Shown here: piece after piece, positions 15,808 through 25,250 of the stretch
Numbering within the stretch: position 1 is the first letter of the stretch
Layout of the letters: every line of letters begins with the position of its first letter
Origin: an uncultured Caulobacterales bacterium
Lineage (GTDB): Bacteria > Pseudomonadota > Alphaproteobacteria > Caulobacterales > Maricaulaceae
Direction of reading: 5' to 3'
NCBI GenBank assembly: GCA_947503715.1
Contig: CANNER010000002.1
Location: forward strand, 558,001 to 622,000
DNA: 64,000 nt
Notes under the pieces: model-generated
What the model was told of the DNA's origin: nothing
The model's input: only the letters and a program-made list of their open reading frames with translations
The model's database searches: none
Program-made: the position numbers and the translations under genes

Positions 15808-17232
15808 CTAGCGCCGCTCCACCCGCATCAACATCGGCTTTTCGGGACGGGTTGTGATGCGCATGACGGGCCACGGCTCGGGCTGGCCGGGAGTCCAATT
15901 CAGGCGCAGCCGACGGAAGATCACGGCGATCATCACCGCCGCTTCCTGCATCGCGAAACGCTGCCCAATACACACGCGGTGGCCGAGGCCGAAGGGGAGA
16001 TAGGCAAAGCGGTCAATGCTCGCGCGGGCCTCGGGCAGGAACCGCGTCGGCACGAATGCGTCCGGCTGATGCCAATGTGCGCGGTGGCGGTGGAGTGACC
16101 AGAGATTGACGAGGATGCCCGCGCCTTTCGCAATCACTTTGCCCGCGACGGCGTCGGCTTCTACGGCTTGGCGGGAGATCAGTGGCGCGGGCGGGTAGAG
16201 GCGCATGGATTCCTCGAAACACGCGACGGCGAAGGGAATCTGTTTGATCCAGTCTTCCGGCGGCAGGGTCATGTCGAGCGCGTCCAGTTCCGCCTCCATC
16301 CGGTTGCGGGCCTCCGTGTCCTGGCTCAGGAGATATGCCATCCAGGTCAGCGCGCGGGAGGTCGTCTCGTGCCCAGCCGCGATGAAGGTGACGAGCTGAT
16401 CCTCGATCTGGTCATCGGAGAGCGGCTCTCCGTCCTCCGTTTCCGTCCGCAGCAACAGAGTCAGGAAATCATCCGGGACCTCTGTGCCCGCCTCAATCCG
16501 GGCCCGCCTGTCCTGCGCCAGCGCGAAGACCTGTCGGCGCAGCCCTTTCACCGCGCCGCGCCCGCCCAGTTTCGTCAGGCGAGGCAACCATTTCGGCGCC
16601 ATTAAAATATCCAACGGATCCGCTTTGCCCAGCGCCTCCATAAAGTCTGAGATATTGCGCAGGGCGGCATCGGATTGTCCGTCAATCTCGCCGGAAAATA
16701 ATGTCTCGGACAGAACGCCATAGGCGAGTTTCAAGAAGCTCTCGCCGATATCGACCGTCTTATTTGCGGGGAAAACGTCGTCCAGCATGCGGTCTGTCAC
16801 GCGCGCCATGGACGCTGCAAAATTCCGGGTGTTGCGGGGCACAAAAACCGGGGCGAGGGCGCGGCGGGCGGATTTCCATTCCGGTCCCTCCGCCGACACC
16901 AAGCCGTCTTTCAAGACAGGTTTCAGGATCGTCTGCCGGATGGGATGCATCCGGTAATTGGCGGCATTGTCGATAAACATGTGCCGCAGTGCTTCGGCGG
17001 AGGTCACGACCATGATCTCTTGGCCCAAGCCGAAAGCTTGAACATCCTCCAATGTCATAGACACTTCCGTCGACGCCGTGACAGGGTTGCGGCTCATGGC
17101 GAAGAGCGAGTCCAAATTTTCCAGCAGACTCCAATCCTTCGGATGTCGCGGGGCCGGGATGGGGGCGGGCGGAACAAACGCCCCGTCTTCCCATTTCGCC
17201 GCGGGACGGAACTTGTAATCATGACGCGCCAT
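15808..17232 (-). CDS. Cytochrome P450
   Basis: About 474 residues from MARHDYKFRPAAKW, with GGAGG four bases upstream of the ATG; an in-frame start 16 codons earlier lacks this. I-helix AAGHETTSRAL, the ExxR motif ESMRLYPP and the haem-thiolate loop FGLGHRVCIG are all intact. It resembles the soluble bacterial CYP group with eukaryote-like features (CYP4/CYP102-type I-helix) and has no membrane anchor. No redox partner lies beside it. Substrate unknown. Confidence 0.92.
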   Translation of the reverse strand: MARHDYKFRPAAKWEDGAFVPPAPIPAPRHPKDWSLLENLDSLFAMSRNPVTASTEVSMTLEDVQAFGLGQEIMVVTSAEALRHMFIDNAANYRMHPIRQTILKPVLKDGLVSAEGPEWKSARRALAPVFVPRNTRNFAASMARVTDRMLDDVFPANKTVDIGESFLKLAYGVLSETLFSGEIDGQSDAALRNISDFMEALGKADPLDILMAPKWLPRLTKLGGRGAVKGLRRQVFALAQDRRARIEAGTEVPDDFLTLLLRTETEDGEPLSDDQIEDQLVTFIAAGHETTSRALTWMAYLLSQDTEARNRMEAELDALDMTLPPEDWIKQIPFAVACFEESMRLYPPAPLISRQAVEADAVAGKVIAKGAGILVNLWSLHRHRAHWHQPDAFVPTRFLPEARASIDRFAYLPFGLGHRVCIGQRFAMQEAAVMIAVIFRRLRLNWTPGQPEPWPVMRITTRPEKPMLMRVERR

Positions 17233-17316
17233 AAGGCCTCCAATCGCAGAGACTTTGAGTGTGTGAAGCGCGACGGTCAATTCCGCAAATTCGCATAACG
17301 GGATTGCGGGTGGAGG

Positions 17317-17973
17317 CTAATGCGTATCTGTCAGGGGCATTTCAGTCGGCAGAAGATTAGCGCGTTCTGCTCGCTGGCCTTTCTTGCGAAAACGGCTCTG
17401 ATATTCACGTCTTTGCTTCGTAACCTCGTATAAGACGATGCCTGAACTCGTTCCGAGGTTCAGGCTTTCAATCATACCAAACATTGGCACGGCGACGCAC
17501 ATTTCACAACGCTCAACGGCTTCTTCGCTAATACCCGACCCTTCACTGCCAAACCAAACGGCAAGTTTAGGATATTGTGTAAAGTCGCCTTCGTGAAGGT
17601 AAAGGCTCTCTTTGCCTTTCCGATGAGGTGACGTGACAATTGAGGTAAAGCCGTTTTTCTCCAAGTGATCCAAACAATCCGTTGTGCTGTCGAAACGTTT
17701 GACAAAGGTCCATTTGACAGCGGACACCGATGTAGACGCTAATTTCCTACGATCCCGCATGTCTTGCCAATCGTCTGGAAGCTTATGCGTTGGGTCTACA
17801 ATATAGACTTTCTCAACGCCCATTGCATTCACGTTGCGAATAACTGTTCCAATGTTGAGAATATCCCTCGGACACTCCAGCACGGCAATCAAATGTTTGC
17901 ACAAATAGGGCTTGATGGCGTCGGCACGCTTCCTAACACCGGGTTTTGACTTTTTTGTTTCTTCCTGATCCAT
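17317..17973 (-). CDS. TrmH-like SpoU-family RNA 2'-O-methyltransferase
   Basis: 218 residues. Motif 1 (NIGTVIRNVNAMG), motif 2 (WFGSEGSGIS) and motif 3 (VPMFGMIESLNLGTSSGIVL) form the SPOUT knot and SAM pocket, with the conserved Asn-Arg and Ser residues. The C-terminal basic tail QRREYQSRFRKKGQRAE resembles TrmH, the tRNA Gm18 methylase; another RNA target is possible. Stands alone; more AT-rich than surrounding genes. Confidence 0.85.
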   Translation of the reverse strand: MDQEETKKSKPGVRKRADAIKPYLCKHLIAVLECPRDILNIGTVIRNVNAMGVEKVYIVDPTHKLPDDWQDMRDRRKLASTSVSAVKWTFVKRFDSTTDCLDHLEKNGFTSIVTSPHRKGKESLYLHEGDFTQYPKLAVWFGSEGSGISEEAVERCEMCVAVPMFGMIESLNLGTSSGIVLYEVTKQRREYQSRFRKKGQRAERANLLPTEMPLTDTH

Positions 17974-18086
17974 ACAGGCAACATAAAGCCGAGGCGCAAA
18001 GGTGCAAGCCGGGTTGAGCCGCCTTATCTGTGGACCGTCCCGCGCCCGCGCTTTCCATCTTCGCCCGCGCGGCCTATATCCCTCCC

Positions 18087-19841
18087 ATGAGCGACGCCCC
18101 TTCTATGTTTGGTGACCAGGAATCTTATCAGGTTCTGGCGCGGAAATACCGGCCTTCCACCTTTGAGGATATGATTGGGCAGGATGCGATGGTCACGACG
18201 CTGAAAAATGCGTTCGAGGCCAACCGCGTCGCCCATGCCTTCATGCTGACGGGCGTGCGCGGGATCGGCAAGACGACAACGGCGCGACTGCTGGCGCGGG
18301 CGCTGAATTATGAGACGGAAGACGTCAAAGGCCCGAGTGTGGATCTGTCCACGCGGGGTGAGCATTGCGAACTCATCATGGCCAGCTCCCACATGGATGT
18401 GCTGGAAATGGATGCCGCGTCGCGAACGGGTGTCGAGAATATGCGTGAGCTGCTGGATGGTGTGCGCTACGCGCCTGCCACGGCGCGTTATAAAGTCTAT
18501 ATCATCGATGAGGTGCACATGCTCTCGGCGGGTGCGTTTAATGCGTTGCTGAAAACGCTAGAAGAGCCGCCCGACCACGCGAAATTTATCTTCGCGACGA
18601 CGGAAATCCGTAAAGTGCCGATCACGGTTCTCTCCCGGTGTCAGCGGTTTGATTTGCGCCGTGTTGAGGCATCTGTGCTCTCCAATCACTTGCGCGGAAT
18701 TTCCGACAAGGAAGACGTGAAAATCTCCGATGAAGGTCTCGCCATGATCGCCCGCGCGGCGGAAGGCTCTGTGCGGGACGGCTTGTCCTTGCTCGACCAA
18801 GCGATTGTGCAGGCGGGCTTGTCCGGCGATGAAGTCACGGGTGAACAAGTCCGCACGATGTTAGGTCTCGCCGACCGCGTCCGCATTCTCGACCTCTTTG
18901 CGATGGCCGCATCTGGTGACACAAAAGGTGCATTGCTGGAAATGCGCGCGCAATATGATGACGGCGCGGATCCGGCGGTCGTGATGCGCGACCTGCTGGA
19001 TGTCTGTCACGAGGTCAGCCGCGCCAAGACGTTGGGCGACTTGGCTGAATTTGATATGGCGCCGGATCAGGCGACGCGGATGCGCGATCTATCTGCGACG
19101 CAATCCATCGGACAATTAACGCGCCTCTGGCAGGTCCTCAGTGCGGCCTATAATGATGTGCGCCAAGCGCCCGCACCCCTCGCCGCGGCGGAAATGGCGC
19201 TGTTGAAATTATCGCTGGCCGGGCAAATGCCGCCACCGGAACTCGCGGCTGCGATTATTGAACAGGCGCAGAAGATACAGGCCGATGGCGGGCCGGGCCT
19301 TCCGATTATGTCGCCCGTGGTTGGCGGCGGAACCGCGTCCACTTCCGTCTCTGGCTCCGGCGTGTCAACACAGGCTGTGGGATCAAGTGATGGCTCCGGC
19401 ACGGTCGCGGCATTGGAAGCGCCCAAACCCGTCACGCCGCCTAAGCCCGCGTTGGAGCTTGGCAGCTTCGCAGAATTTGTCGACGCGTTACCCGCGACGA
19501 AAATCAAACTGAAATATGATCTGGAGCGATATATCCGCCTCGTCAGTTTCAAACGCGGCGCGATAAAAATCAATATCACTGACCCGCGTCAGAACAGCTT
19601 GATCGGGAAAATCGTAGCAGAGCTGCAGGAGATGACGGGTGATCTCTGGATTGTCTCGCCTTCTGATGACGCGGGCGAACCGCCTCTGGCTGAGCAACGC
19701 AAAGCGAGCGTCGCCGCACAGAAGGAGAAGGATTTCTCCCATCCCGCCTTCCAACATCCAATGCTGAAAAATGCGAAACTTCTCGGGATTAAAGATCGTC
19801 CCACAAACGTCATCCACTCTGATTTCGACAAGGATAATTAG
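18087..19841 (+). CDS. dnaX: DNA polymerase III subunit gamma/tau
   Basis: About 584 residues from MSDAPSMFGDQESYQVLARK; the frame extends upstream but the ATG at 18087 fits the family. Walker A GVRGIGKTTTARLLA, Walker B VYIIDEVHML and sensor TTEIRKVPITVLSRCQRF identify the clamp-loader ATPase. The zinc module is degenerate: in GEHCELIMASSHMD only one of four cysteines remains, as in other alphaproteobacteria I recall. Residues ~420-480 are a Pro/Ala/Ser linker, then the C-terminal alpha-binding domain. The ybaB gene follows after 2 bp. Confidence 0.96.
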   Translation: MSDAPSMFGDQESYQVLARKYRPSTFEDMIGQDAMVTTLKNAFEANRVAHAFMLTGVRGIGKTTTARLLARALNYETEDVKGPSVDLSTRGEHCELIMASSHMDVLEMDAASRTGVENMRELLDGVRYAPATARYKVYIIDEVHMLSAGAFNALLKTLEEPPDHAKFIFATTEIRKVPITVLSRCQRFDLRRVEASVLSNHLRGISDKEDVKISDEGLAMIARAAEGSVRDGLSLLDQAIVQAGLSGDEVTGEQVRTMLGLADRVRILDLFAMAASGDTKGALLEMRAQYDDGADPAVVMRDLLDVCHEVSRAKTLGDLAEFDMAPDQATRMRDLSATQSIGQLTRLWQVLSAAYNDVRQAPAPLAAAEMALLKLSLAGQMPPPELAAAIIEQAQKIQADGGPGLPIMSPVVGGGTASTSVSGSGVSTQAVGSSDGSGTVAALEAPKPVTPPKPALELGSFAEFVDALPATKIKLKYDLERYIRLVSFKRGAIKINITDPRQNSLIGKIVAELQEMTGDLWIVSPSDDAGEPPLAEQRKASVAAQKEKDFSHPAFQHPMLKNAKLLGIKDRPTNVIHSDFDKDN

Positions 19842-19843
19842 AC

Positions 19844-20167
19844 ATGAAAGACCTGATGGGCCTGATGAAACAGGCCAAAGATATGCAGAAAAATATGCAA
19901 CTCGCGCAGGAACAGGTTGCGGATCTGACCGCGATTGGTCGTTCGGGCGGCGGCCTCGTGACTGTCACGCTGGCGGGTGGCGGCAATATGAAAGCGCTGG
20001 AAATAGACCCATCCCTGATGACGAGTGAAGATAAAGAAGTTGTCGAAGACCTCATCGTGGCGGCGTTCCAAGACGCCAAAGTCAAACTCGATCAGGCGCA
20101 GGCGGAAACGATGAAAGCCGCGATGGGGGATATCCAATTGCCGCCCGGCATGAAGATGCCGTTTTAA
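19844..20167 (+). CDS. YbaB/EbfC nucleoid-associated protein
   Basis: 107 residues. MKDLMGLMKQAKDMQKNMQ is the N-terminal helix, GRSGGGLVTVTLAGGGNMKA the central strands, and QLPPGMKMPF the typical tail. YbaB homologues form tweezer-like dimers that bind DNA. Two bases after dnaX, as usual; but recR, its normal next gene, is 4.5 kb away. Confidence 0.93.
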   Translation: MKDLMGLMKQAKDMQKNMQLAQEQVADLTAIGRSGGGLVTVTLAGGGNMKALEIDPSLMTSEDKEVVEDLIVAAFQDAKVKLDQAQAETMKAAMGDIQLPPGMKMPF

Positions 20168-20168
20168 T

Positions 20169-21053
20169 ATGAACAGACGCGGCGCAATGGGGTTGGGAAT
20201 AGCTGCGGGGCTTATTGCTTGCGTGCCAAAAACACCAAGAGGAGACAGCGTCATGACGGAAGACAGTCGCCGCGATCTCCTTTCCGGCTTCGCGCTAAAT
20301 GTGGAAAGTTGGTATGCTGACCTGCCCTTCGAGGCGCGGTTTGATAAGGCGGCCGCAGACGGTTTTTCTCACGTCGAATTTTGGTTCATTGACAGTTGGG
20401 ACCGTGACGCGGCGGAACTTGCCGGGCTCGCGAATGATGCGGGCGTGAAGGTTGCGCAGATTGTCGGTGATGCCCCCGAACTCGCACGGCCCAATGTCCA
20501 GGACAAATTTTTGGAAAATTGCAAACGCGCGGTCGAGAATGCGCGCATTCTCAATACAGATATTGTGACAGTTACAGGTCATCAGGATGTCGAGGGCATT
20601 TCAAAATCTGATAGCCTGAGCGCCTATCAGGACCATATGGCCGCCGCCGCGCCAATTTTCGAAGACGCCGAAGTCTTTGCCGCGATTGAGCCGTTTAACC
20701 CTTATGACCATCCTGGACATTTTATCTATGGCAGCGCCGAAGCGGTCGACATTGTCCGCGCCGTCAACTCGCCCTTCGTGAAATTGAATTGGGATCTGTT
20801 CCATATGCAACGGCATGAGGGCGAATTAATTGGCAATCTCAAACGGCACGCCGACACGATCTGTTATGTCCAACTTGCCGATACACCGGACCGGGGACAG
20901 CCCGGAACAGGTGATGTCAACTACGCCAATGTCATCCGGCAGGTCCGTTCGGGCGGTTATGACAAGCCGATCGGGCTGGAGTTCTGGGCGCAGGACGGCG
21001 ATTACGCGCGGGCGATCACAGATATTCTGGCATTGGCGACAGAGTTAGACTGA
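20169..21053 (+). CDS. TIM-barrel sugar isomerase, hydroxypyruvate isomerase-like, exported
   Basis: 294 residues. The N-terminus NRRGAMGLGIAAGLIACVPK has twin arginines and a lipobox-like LIAC, suggesting a Tat lipoprotein, although a later start (MTEDSRRDLLSG) would give a cytoplasmic protein. The rest follows the Hyi pattern: ADGFSHVEFWF, ARILNTDIVTVTGHQD, AAIEPFNPYDHPGHFI, VKLNWDLFHMQ and IGLEFWAQDG. Metal ligands (Glu, Asp, His, Glu) are in the expected places. One base after the ybaB stop, hence co-transcribed with dnaX-ybaB. Confidence 0.8.
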   Translation: MNRRGAMGLGIAAGLIACVPKTPRGDSVMTEDSRRDLLSGFALNVESWYADLPFEARFDKAAADGFSHVEFWFIDSWDRDAAELAGLANDAGVKVAQIVGDAPELARPNVQDKFLENCKRAVENARILNTDIVTVTGHQDVEGISKSDSLSAYQDHMAAAAPIFEDAEVFAAIEPFNPYDHPGHFIYGSAEAVDIVRAVNSPFVKLNWDLFHMQRHEGELIGNLKRHADTICYVQLADTPDRGQPGTGDVNYANVIRQVRSGGYDKPIGLEFWAQDGDYARAITDILALATELD

Positions 21054-21075
21054 AAATTTTGCTCCAGATATAGCT

Positions 21076-21480
21076 TTAATCCGGCGGCGATAATCTGCCT
21101 GACCAACCCAGCGCGTCTAAAAAACCCGCCTCATCTTTGGGGGAGATGAGGACCATTTTATTTGCGCCATATTTAATTTCTAATCTATCCAATGAAAAGG
21201 CGGGGCTGGACAGGGGGTTTCGACTTTTCCTGATGGATATAATCGAGTTTCGAGACATCTCGATTTTGAAAAGTCCGCCATGAATGATCAGGTCTGTTTC
21301 ACGGATTTCATACCGGGTCGCCAGATAGAGCCAGATGATAAACCCCGCCATCGGCGCGAGGATCACGATGATAAGCCATAACGGCCCGCCCAGAAATATA
21401 AACAGAATGAGAGGGAGGAGGATCGAACCGCCCAGAACCGCGATCAGCCAGAGGTCGATTTTTGATCTATAGATATTCAC
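21076..21480 (-). CDS. Small membrane protein with bacterial PH domain
   Basis: 134 residues. Two adjacent transmembrane segments (LWLIAVLGGSILLPLILFIF and WLIIVILAPMAGFIIWLYLA) are followed by a PH-like domain: TRYEIRETDLIIHGGLFKIE, IISIRKSRNPLSSPAFSLDR and VLISPKDEAGFLDAL, matching the short bPH_4 type. Role unknown. Convergent with the isomerase gene. Confidence 0.75.
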   Translation of the reverse strand: MNIYRSKIDLWLIAVLGGSILLPLILFIFLGGPLWLIIVILAPMAGFIIWLYLATRYEIRETDLIIHGGLFKIEMSRNSIISIRKSRNPLSSPAFSLDRLEIKYGANKMVLISPKDEAGFLDALGWSGRLSPPD

Positions 21481-21605
21481 GCGACTCTTCCTAACTTATC
21501 TTATATTTAGCTTATGGCGGGCGGCAGGGTGAAACTAAAGATATCTTGCTTTGTGCCGTCTTTCCGGGGCTTGCCTCTTCGTCAAAACATCGCAATGGTT
21601 ACGGC

Positions 21606-23360
21606 ATGATTATACGAAGCCTTATATCCTGTCTCGCGATATCTTTATTGACGCTACCCGCTCACGCCGCTGAGTCCAATGTCGGGGCGAACGCCGTTTT
21701 CGATTACGGGACGATCCACCATCCCGTCCTGTCCAAAGGCGGTATGGTCAGCACGCAGGAAGCGGTCGCGGCGCAGGTTGGGGCAGATATTCTCGGACGC
21801 GGCGGTAATGCCGTAGATGCGGCGGTGGCGACGGGCTTTGCGCTGGCCGTGACCCATCCGCAGGCGGGTAACCTCGGTGGTGGCGGGTTTATGCTCGTCC
21901 ATATGGGGGAGACCGACGTGACCATTGCGATAGATTTCCGCGAAATGGCACCCTCCCGTGCCAGCCGCGATATGTATCTGAACCGCACGGGCGAGGTGGA
22001 TAATGAGTTGGCGCAATTCAGCCGCGCCTCGGCCGGCGTCCCCGGAACCGTCATGGGTTTGCTGGACGCGTTAGAATCTTACGGCACGATGAGCCGTCGT
22101 CAGGTTATGGGTCCGGCCATACGGCTCGCCGCGGACGGGATAGAGGTCACACCTGCATTGGCGCAAAGCCTCGCCTCTGCACGGGAACAGTTCGAACTGG
22201 ACGAAAGCTCCGTAGACTATTTTCTGGGTCATCAGGCGGGGGATATCTGGAAACAGCCGGACCTCGCCAGGACCCTCCGCCGGATTTTGCGTCAAGGGGC
22301 GGACGGATTTTATGCCGGTCCGACAGCGGAATTAATTGTAGCCGAAATGGCGCAGGGGCAGGGACGGGCTATGGGTCTGATTTCAGCAGATGACCTCGCC
22401 AATTACGAGACGGTCACGCGCGAGCTCGTAAGGGGAACCTATCGCGGATATGAGATTGCAGCCATGTCTCCGCCGTCCTCGGGCGGGGTGCATATTGTCC
22501 AGATGCTGAACATTCTGGAGGGTTATGACCTGCAGGCGGATGGCCATAATTCCGCTGCCTATTTGCATAAATTAATTGAATCGATGCGGCGGGCCTATGC
22601 GGACCGCTCCAAATATCTGGGTGATCCGGATTTCGTTGAAGTACCCGTCGCGGAACTGACCGATAAGGCTTATGCGGACCGATTGCGGGACACGATTGAT
22701 TTGACGAAAGCCTCTCTCTCCTCGGATATTTTACCGGGGTCAGAGCTGATGCCCGAACCTGTCAACACCACCCATTATTCCGTCATGGATGCGGAGGGGA
22801 ACGCGGTGTCTGTGACCTATACGCTCAACTTTTCCTATGGCTCCGGTTTCTCCGTCGACGGGGCGGGGTTCCTGCTCAATAATGAAATGGATGATTTTTC
22901 GGCCAAGCCCGGCGCGCCCAATGGCTATGGATTGATTGGCGGGGAAGCGAATAAGATCGAGCCGCGTAAACGTCCGCTTTCCTCTATGACACCGATGATG
23001 GTGATGAAAGACGGCGACGTCGTTCTGGCCACGGGCTCGCCCGGCGGGTCGACCATTATCACCTCGGTCCTGCAAGTCGCGCTGAATGTGATGGAGTGGG
23101 AGATGAACCTCGCGGAAGCCACACATCGCGGGCGCATCCATCATCAATGGCTGCCGGATATGGTCGCCACGGAACCGACGATTAATATCGACACGCTTCG
23201 CTTGCTGGAAGCGATGGGGCATAACCTGCCAAAGGACGAGACGGGCGGATTTGCGCAGACAGTTCTGGGGCGTGTGAACTCGGTGGGCATGGCGGGGGAC
23301 GGTTATATCGCAGGCGCAGCCGACCCGCGCGGGCCGAAATCCGACGCGATTGGGAATTAA
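21606..23360 (+). CDS. ggt: Gamma-glutamyltransferase
   Basis: About 584 residues from MIIRSLISCLAISLLTLPAH, a signal peptide; an upstream in-frame start lacks support. The proenzyme features are present: GNAVDAAVATGFALAVTHPQ in the large subunit, and the autoprocessing Thr in PVNTTHYSVMDAEGN, which becomes the N-terminal nucleophile of the small subunit. SPGGSTIITSVLQ and HHQWLPD follow. It hydrolyses or transfers gamma-glutamyl groups of glutathione in the periplasm. Converges directly on the GH10 gene. Confidence 0.95.
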   Translation: MIIRSLISCLAISLLTLPAHAAESNVGANAVFDYGTIHHPVLSKGGMVSTQEAVAAQVGADILGRGGNAVDAAVATGFALAVTHPQAGNLGGGGFMLVHMGETDVTIAIDFREMAPSRASRDMYLNRTGEVDNELAQFSRASAGVPGTVMGLLDALESYGTMSRRQVMGPAIRLAADGIEVTPALAQSLASAREQFELDESSVDYFLGHQAGDIWKQPDLARTLRRILRQGADGFYAGPTAELIVAEMAQGQGRAMGLISADDLANYETVTRELVRGTYRGYEIAAMSPPSSGGVHIVQMLNILEGYDLQADGHNSAAYLHKLIESMRRAYADRSKYLGDPDFVEVPVAELTDKAYADRLRDTIDLTKASLSSDILPGSELMPEPVNTTHYSVMDAEGNAVSVTYTLNFSYGSGFSVDGAGFLLNNEMDDFSAKPGAPNGYGLIGGEANKIEPRKRPLSSMTPMMVMKDGDVVLATGSPGGSTIITSVLQVALNVMEWEMNLAEATHRGRIHHQWLPDMVATEPTINIDTLRLLEAMGHNLPKDETGGFAQTVLGRVNSVGMAGDGYIAGAADPRGPKSDAIGN

Positions 23361-24500
23361 CTACCTAGACGGGGCGTTTTTGAGAGCCTTCTGAACCGCA
23401 TAGTAAAGCGGTTTGGGCTGATATTTGTCATCATATAATCCGGGACGTTTAATCACGCCGTCCTCGCGCGGCCACCATGTTCGCAGCCAACTATGATGAT
23501 CCGCCATCCCCCAAGCGAGAATTTCGCTGACCTCTTTATAATCCAGCATCATGTCCAGAAAGGCGCCGCCATAATCAGCCATCATTTGATCGCGTGTTGC
23601 GATGTCTGCCGGAATGCGCGTGTCGTTCACGTCAAATTCTGATAAAATAAGATCATACCCCATGCTGACGATGTCATCGACGAAATCACGCCATTCACGG
23701 CGTTGCGGGTCCGGGTACGTATTTCGAACCGATCCATCCCCCGTACCGAGATGGGATTGAATCCCGAAGGCATCAATCGGCACATCGCGGCTGCGAAACC
23801 CTTCCAGCAATTTTAATATGCCCGTCCGGTGTTTCTCATTCCCCGGCTCCCAGATCATATAATCATTATAGACGAGTTGCGTGTCCGGCGCGACGGCGCG
23901 GGCTTTGCGGAACGCCCAGTCGACGACATCCGGTCCGAAAGTCTGTGTGAAGAGCGTTTCGCGCGGCAGGCCTGTTGCTGGATCAATGGTTTCATTCACG
24001 ACATCCCAACTCTTAATTGTGCCCTGATAATGAGTCAGCATTGCGGTGAGATAGTCGTCGAGATAAGCCTCCATCGCTGCGCGGGGATTGTCTCCAAAAT
24101 CCTTGTCTTTCATCCAGCCGGGCAGGAACTCATCGCGATTCCAGAGCAGGACATGACCACGCATCGCCATGTCATTGGCCTGTGCAAAATCGACAATCGC
24201 GTCACCGCGGTCAAATTGATACGGTCCTTCCTGTCCTTGGACGACATAAATCTTATGCTCATTCTCTGCGACAAGACTGCCGCAATCATGACGGATAATG
24301 TCGAGATAGCGCGGGTCTTTTAAGGCTGCGCTGCTGATGGCTGTCCCAAAACGTAGGCCTTTGGTTTTCGCAATCGCGTTCAGTCCTGGACCGGACAGAG
24401 TCGGGGCCTCTGATGTAACGGTTCCGCAGGCGGAGAGCAGCGCGGCACTTCCCCCTAAAGCAAGAGATCCAGCGAGAACTTGGCGACGGGTTGTGGACAT
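23361..24500 (-). CDS. GH10 endo-beta-1,4-xylanase, Tat-type lipoprotein
   Basis: About 379 residues from MSTTRRQVLAGSLALGG; an upstream ATG four codons earlier is also open. Twin arginines, a hydrophobic stretch and the lipobox LSAC suggest Tat export and lipid anchoring. GH10 hallmarks: GHVLLWNRDEFLPGW, SWDVVNETID with the acid/base Glu, and DLILSEFDVND with the nucleophile Glu. It should cut xylan backbones near the cell surface. A LacI-type palindrome lies about 46 bp upstream. Stop abuts ggt with no gap. Confidence 0.93.
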   Translation of the reverse strand: MSTTRRQVLAGSLALGGSAALLSACGTVTSEAPTLSGPGLNAIAKTKGLRFGTAISSAALKDPRYLDIIRHDCGSLVAENEHKIYVVQGQEGPYQFDRGDAIVDFAQANDMAMRGHVLLWNRDEFLPGWMKDKDFGDNPRAAMEAYLDDYLTAMLTHYQGTIKSWDVVNETIDPATGLPRETLFTQTFGPDVVDWAFRKARAVAPDTQLVYNDYMIWEPGNEKHRTGILKLLEGFRSRDVPIDAFGIQSHLGTGDGSVRNTYPDPQRREWRDFVDDIVSMGYDLILSEFDVNDTRIPADIATRDQMMADYGGAFLDMMLDYKEVSEILAWGMADHHSWLRTWWPREDGVIKRPGLYDDKYQPKPLYYAVQKALKNAPSR

Positions 24501-24545
24501 GGGGCGCTCCAAAATATGAAAATCTAGGTCGACATAGGCAAAAAA

Positions 24546-24557
24546 GACAACGTTGTC
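24546..24557. promoter_or_regulatory. LacI-family-type operator upstream of GH10 gene
   Basis: GACAACGTTGTC is a perfect 12-bp palindrome with central CG, extended to A-GACAACGTTGTC-A. This is the usual form of LacI/GalR-family operators. It lies between the divergent GH10 and recR genes, 46 bp from the GH10 start, and resembles the palindrome upstream of gap (38097). Confidence 0.5.
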
Positions 24558-24623
24558 ATTATAGAAATTCTTCGGTGTATCAGAATACTGGAAAACCGTC
24601 CCGACAGACTCTATAGCCGACCT

Positions 24624-25235
24624 ATGTCGAAATATTCCGTCAGCCCTGAAATCGACCGCTTGATCGGATTACTGGCGAAACTGCCGGGGTTGGGTCCGCG
24701 TTCCGCACGACGCGCCGCTCTGGCTCTGCTCAAGAAACCGGACGCGTTGATGAAACCGCTCTCTCTCGCGCTCGGGGAGGCGGCGGAGCGGATTACGGAA
24801 TGCGGGACTTGTGGGAATGTCGATTCTGCAAATCCTTGCCATATCTGTGCTGCGCCGAACAGGGACAAGACGACGATCTGCGTTGTGCAGGATGTATCGG
24901 ACCTCTGGGCGATGGAGCGCGCGAGCGCGTTTCGCGGGCAATATCATGTACTGGGTGGGACGCTCTCTGCTTTGGACGGTGTTCGACCTGAAGACTTGAA
25001 TATAGCCTCGCTCATCCGTCGTGCCGGAGGCGAGCAGGGCGATGTTGCGGAAGTCATTCTCGCCATGAATGCGACTGTGGACGGTCAAACGACGGCGCAT
25101 TACATCACCGATCATCTGGAACGCACGGGCGTCACGATTTCCCGTCTCGCGCATGGTGTTCCTGTAGGAGGAGAATTGGATTATCTGGATGACGGCACGA
25201 TAACAGCGGCCATGAAGAGCCGACGGCCCTTTTAA
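24624..25235 (+). CDS. recR: Recombination mediator RecR
   Basis: 203 residues. [17 protein letters not shown] is the helix-hairpin-helix, [16 protein letters not shown] the four-Cys zinc finger, and [19 protein letters not shown] with [19 protein letters not shown] the TOPRIM domain. With RecO it loads RecA at gaps. It is normally just after dnaX-ybaB; here four unrelated genes intervene. Confidence 0.96.
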   Translation: MSKYSVSPEIDRLIGLLAKLPGLGPRSARRAALALLKKPDALMKPLSLALGEAAERITECGTCGNVDSANPCHICAAPNRDKTTICVVQDVSDLWAMERASAFRGQYHVLGGTLSALDGVRPEDLNIASLIRRAGGEQGDVAEVILAMNATVDGQTTAHYITDHLERTGVTISRLAHGVPVGGELDYLDDGTITAAMKSRRPF

Positions 25236-25250
25236 CGGAGTGCGGGGCGC

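Noticed and set aside
18087-19841. Loss of DnaX zinc cysteines as a novel defect
   Set aside because: The same HC...RH/SH form is, to my knowledge, usual in alphaproteobacterial DnaX, so it is probably normal here.
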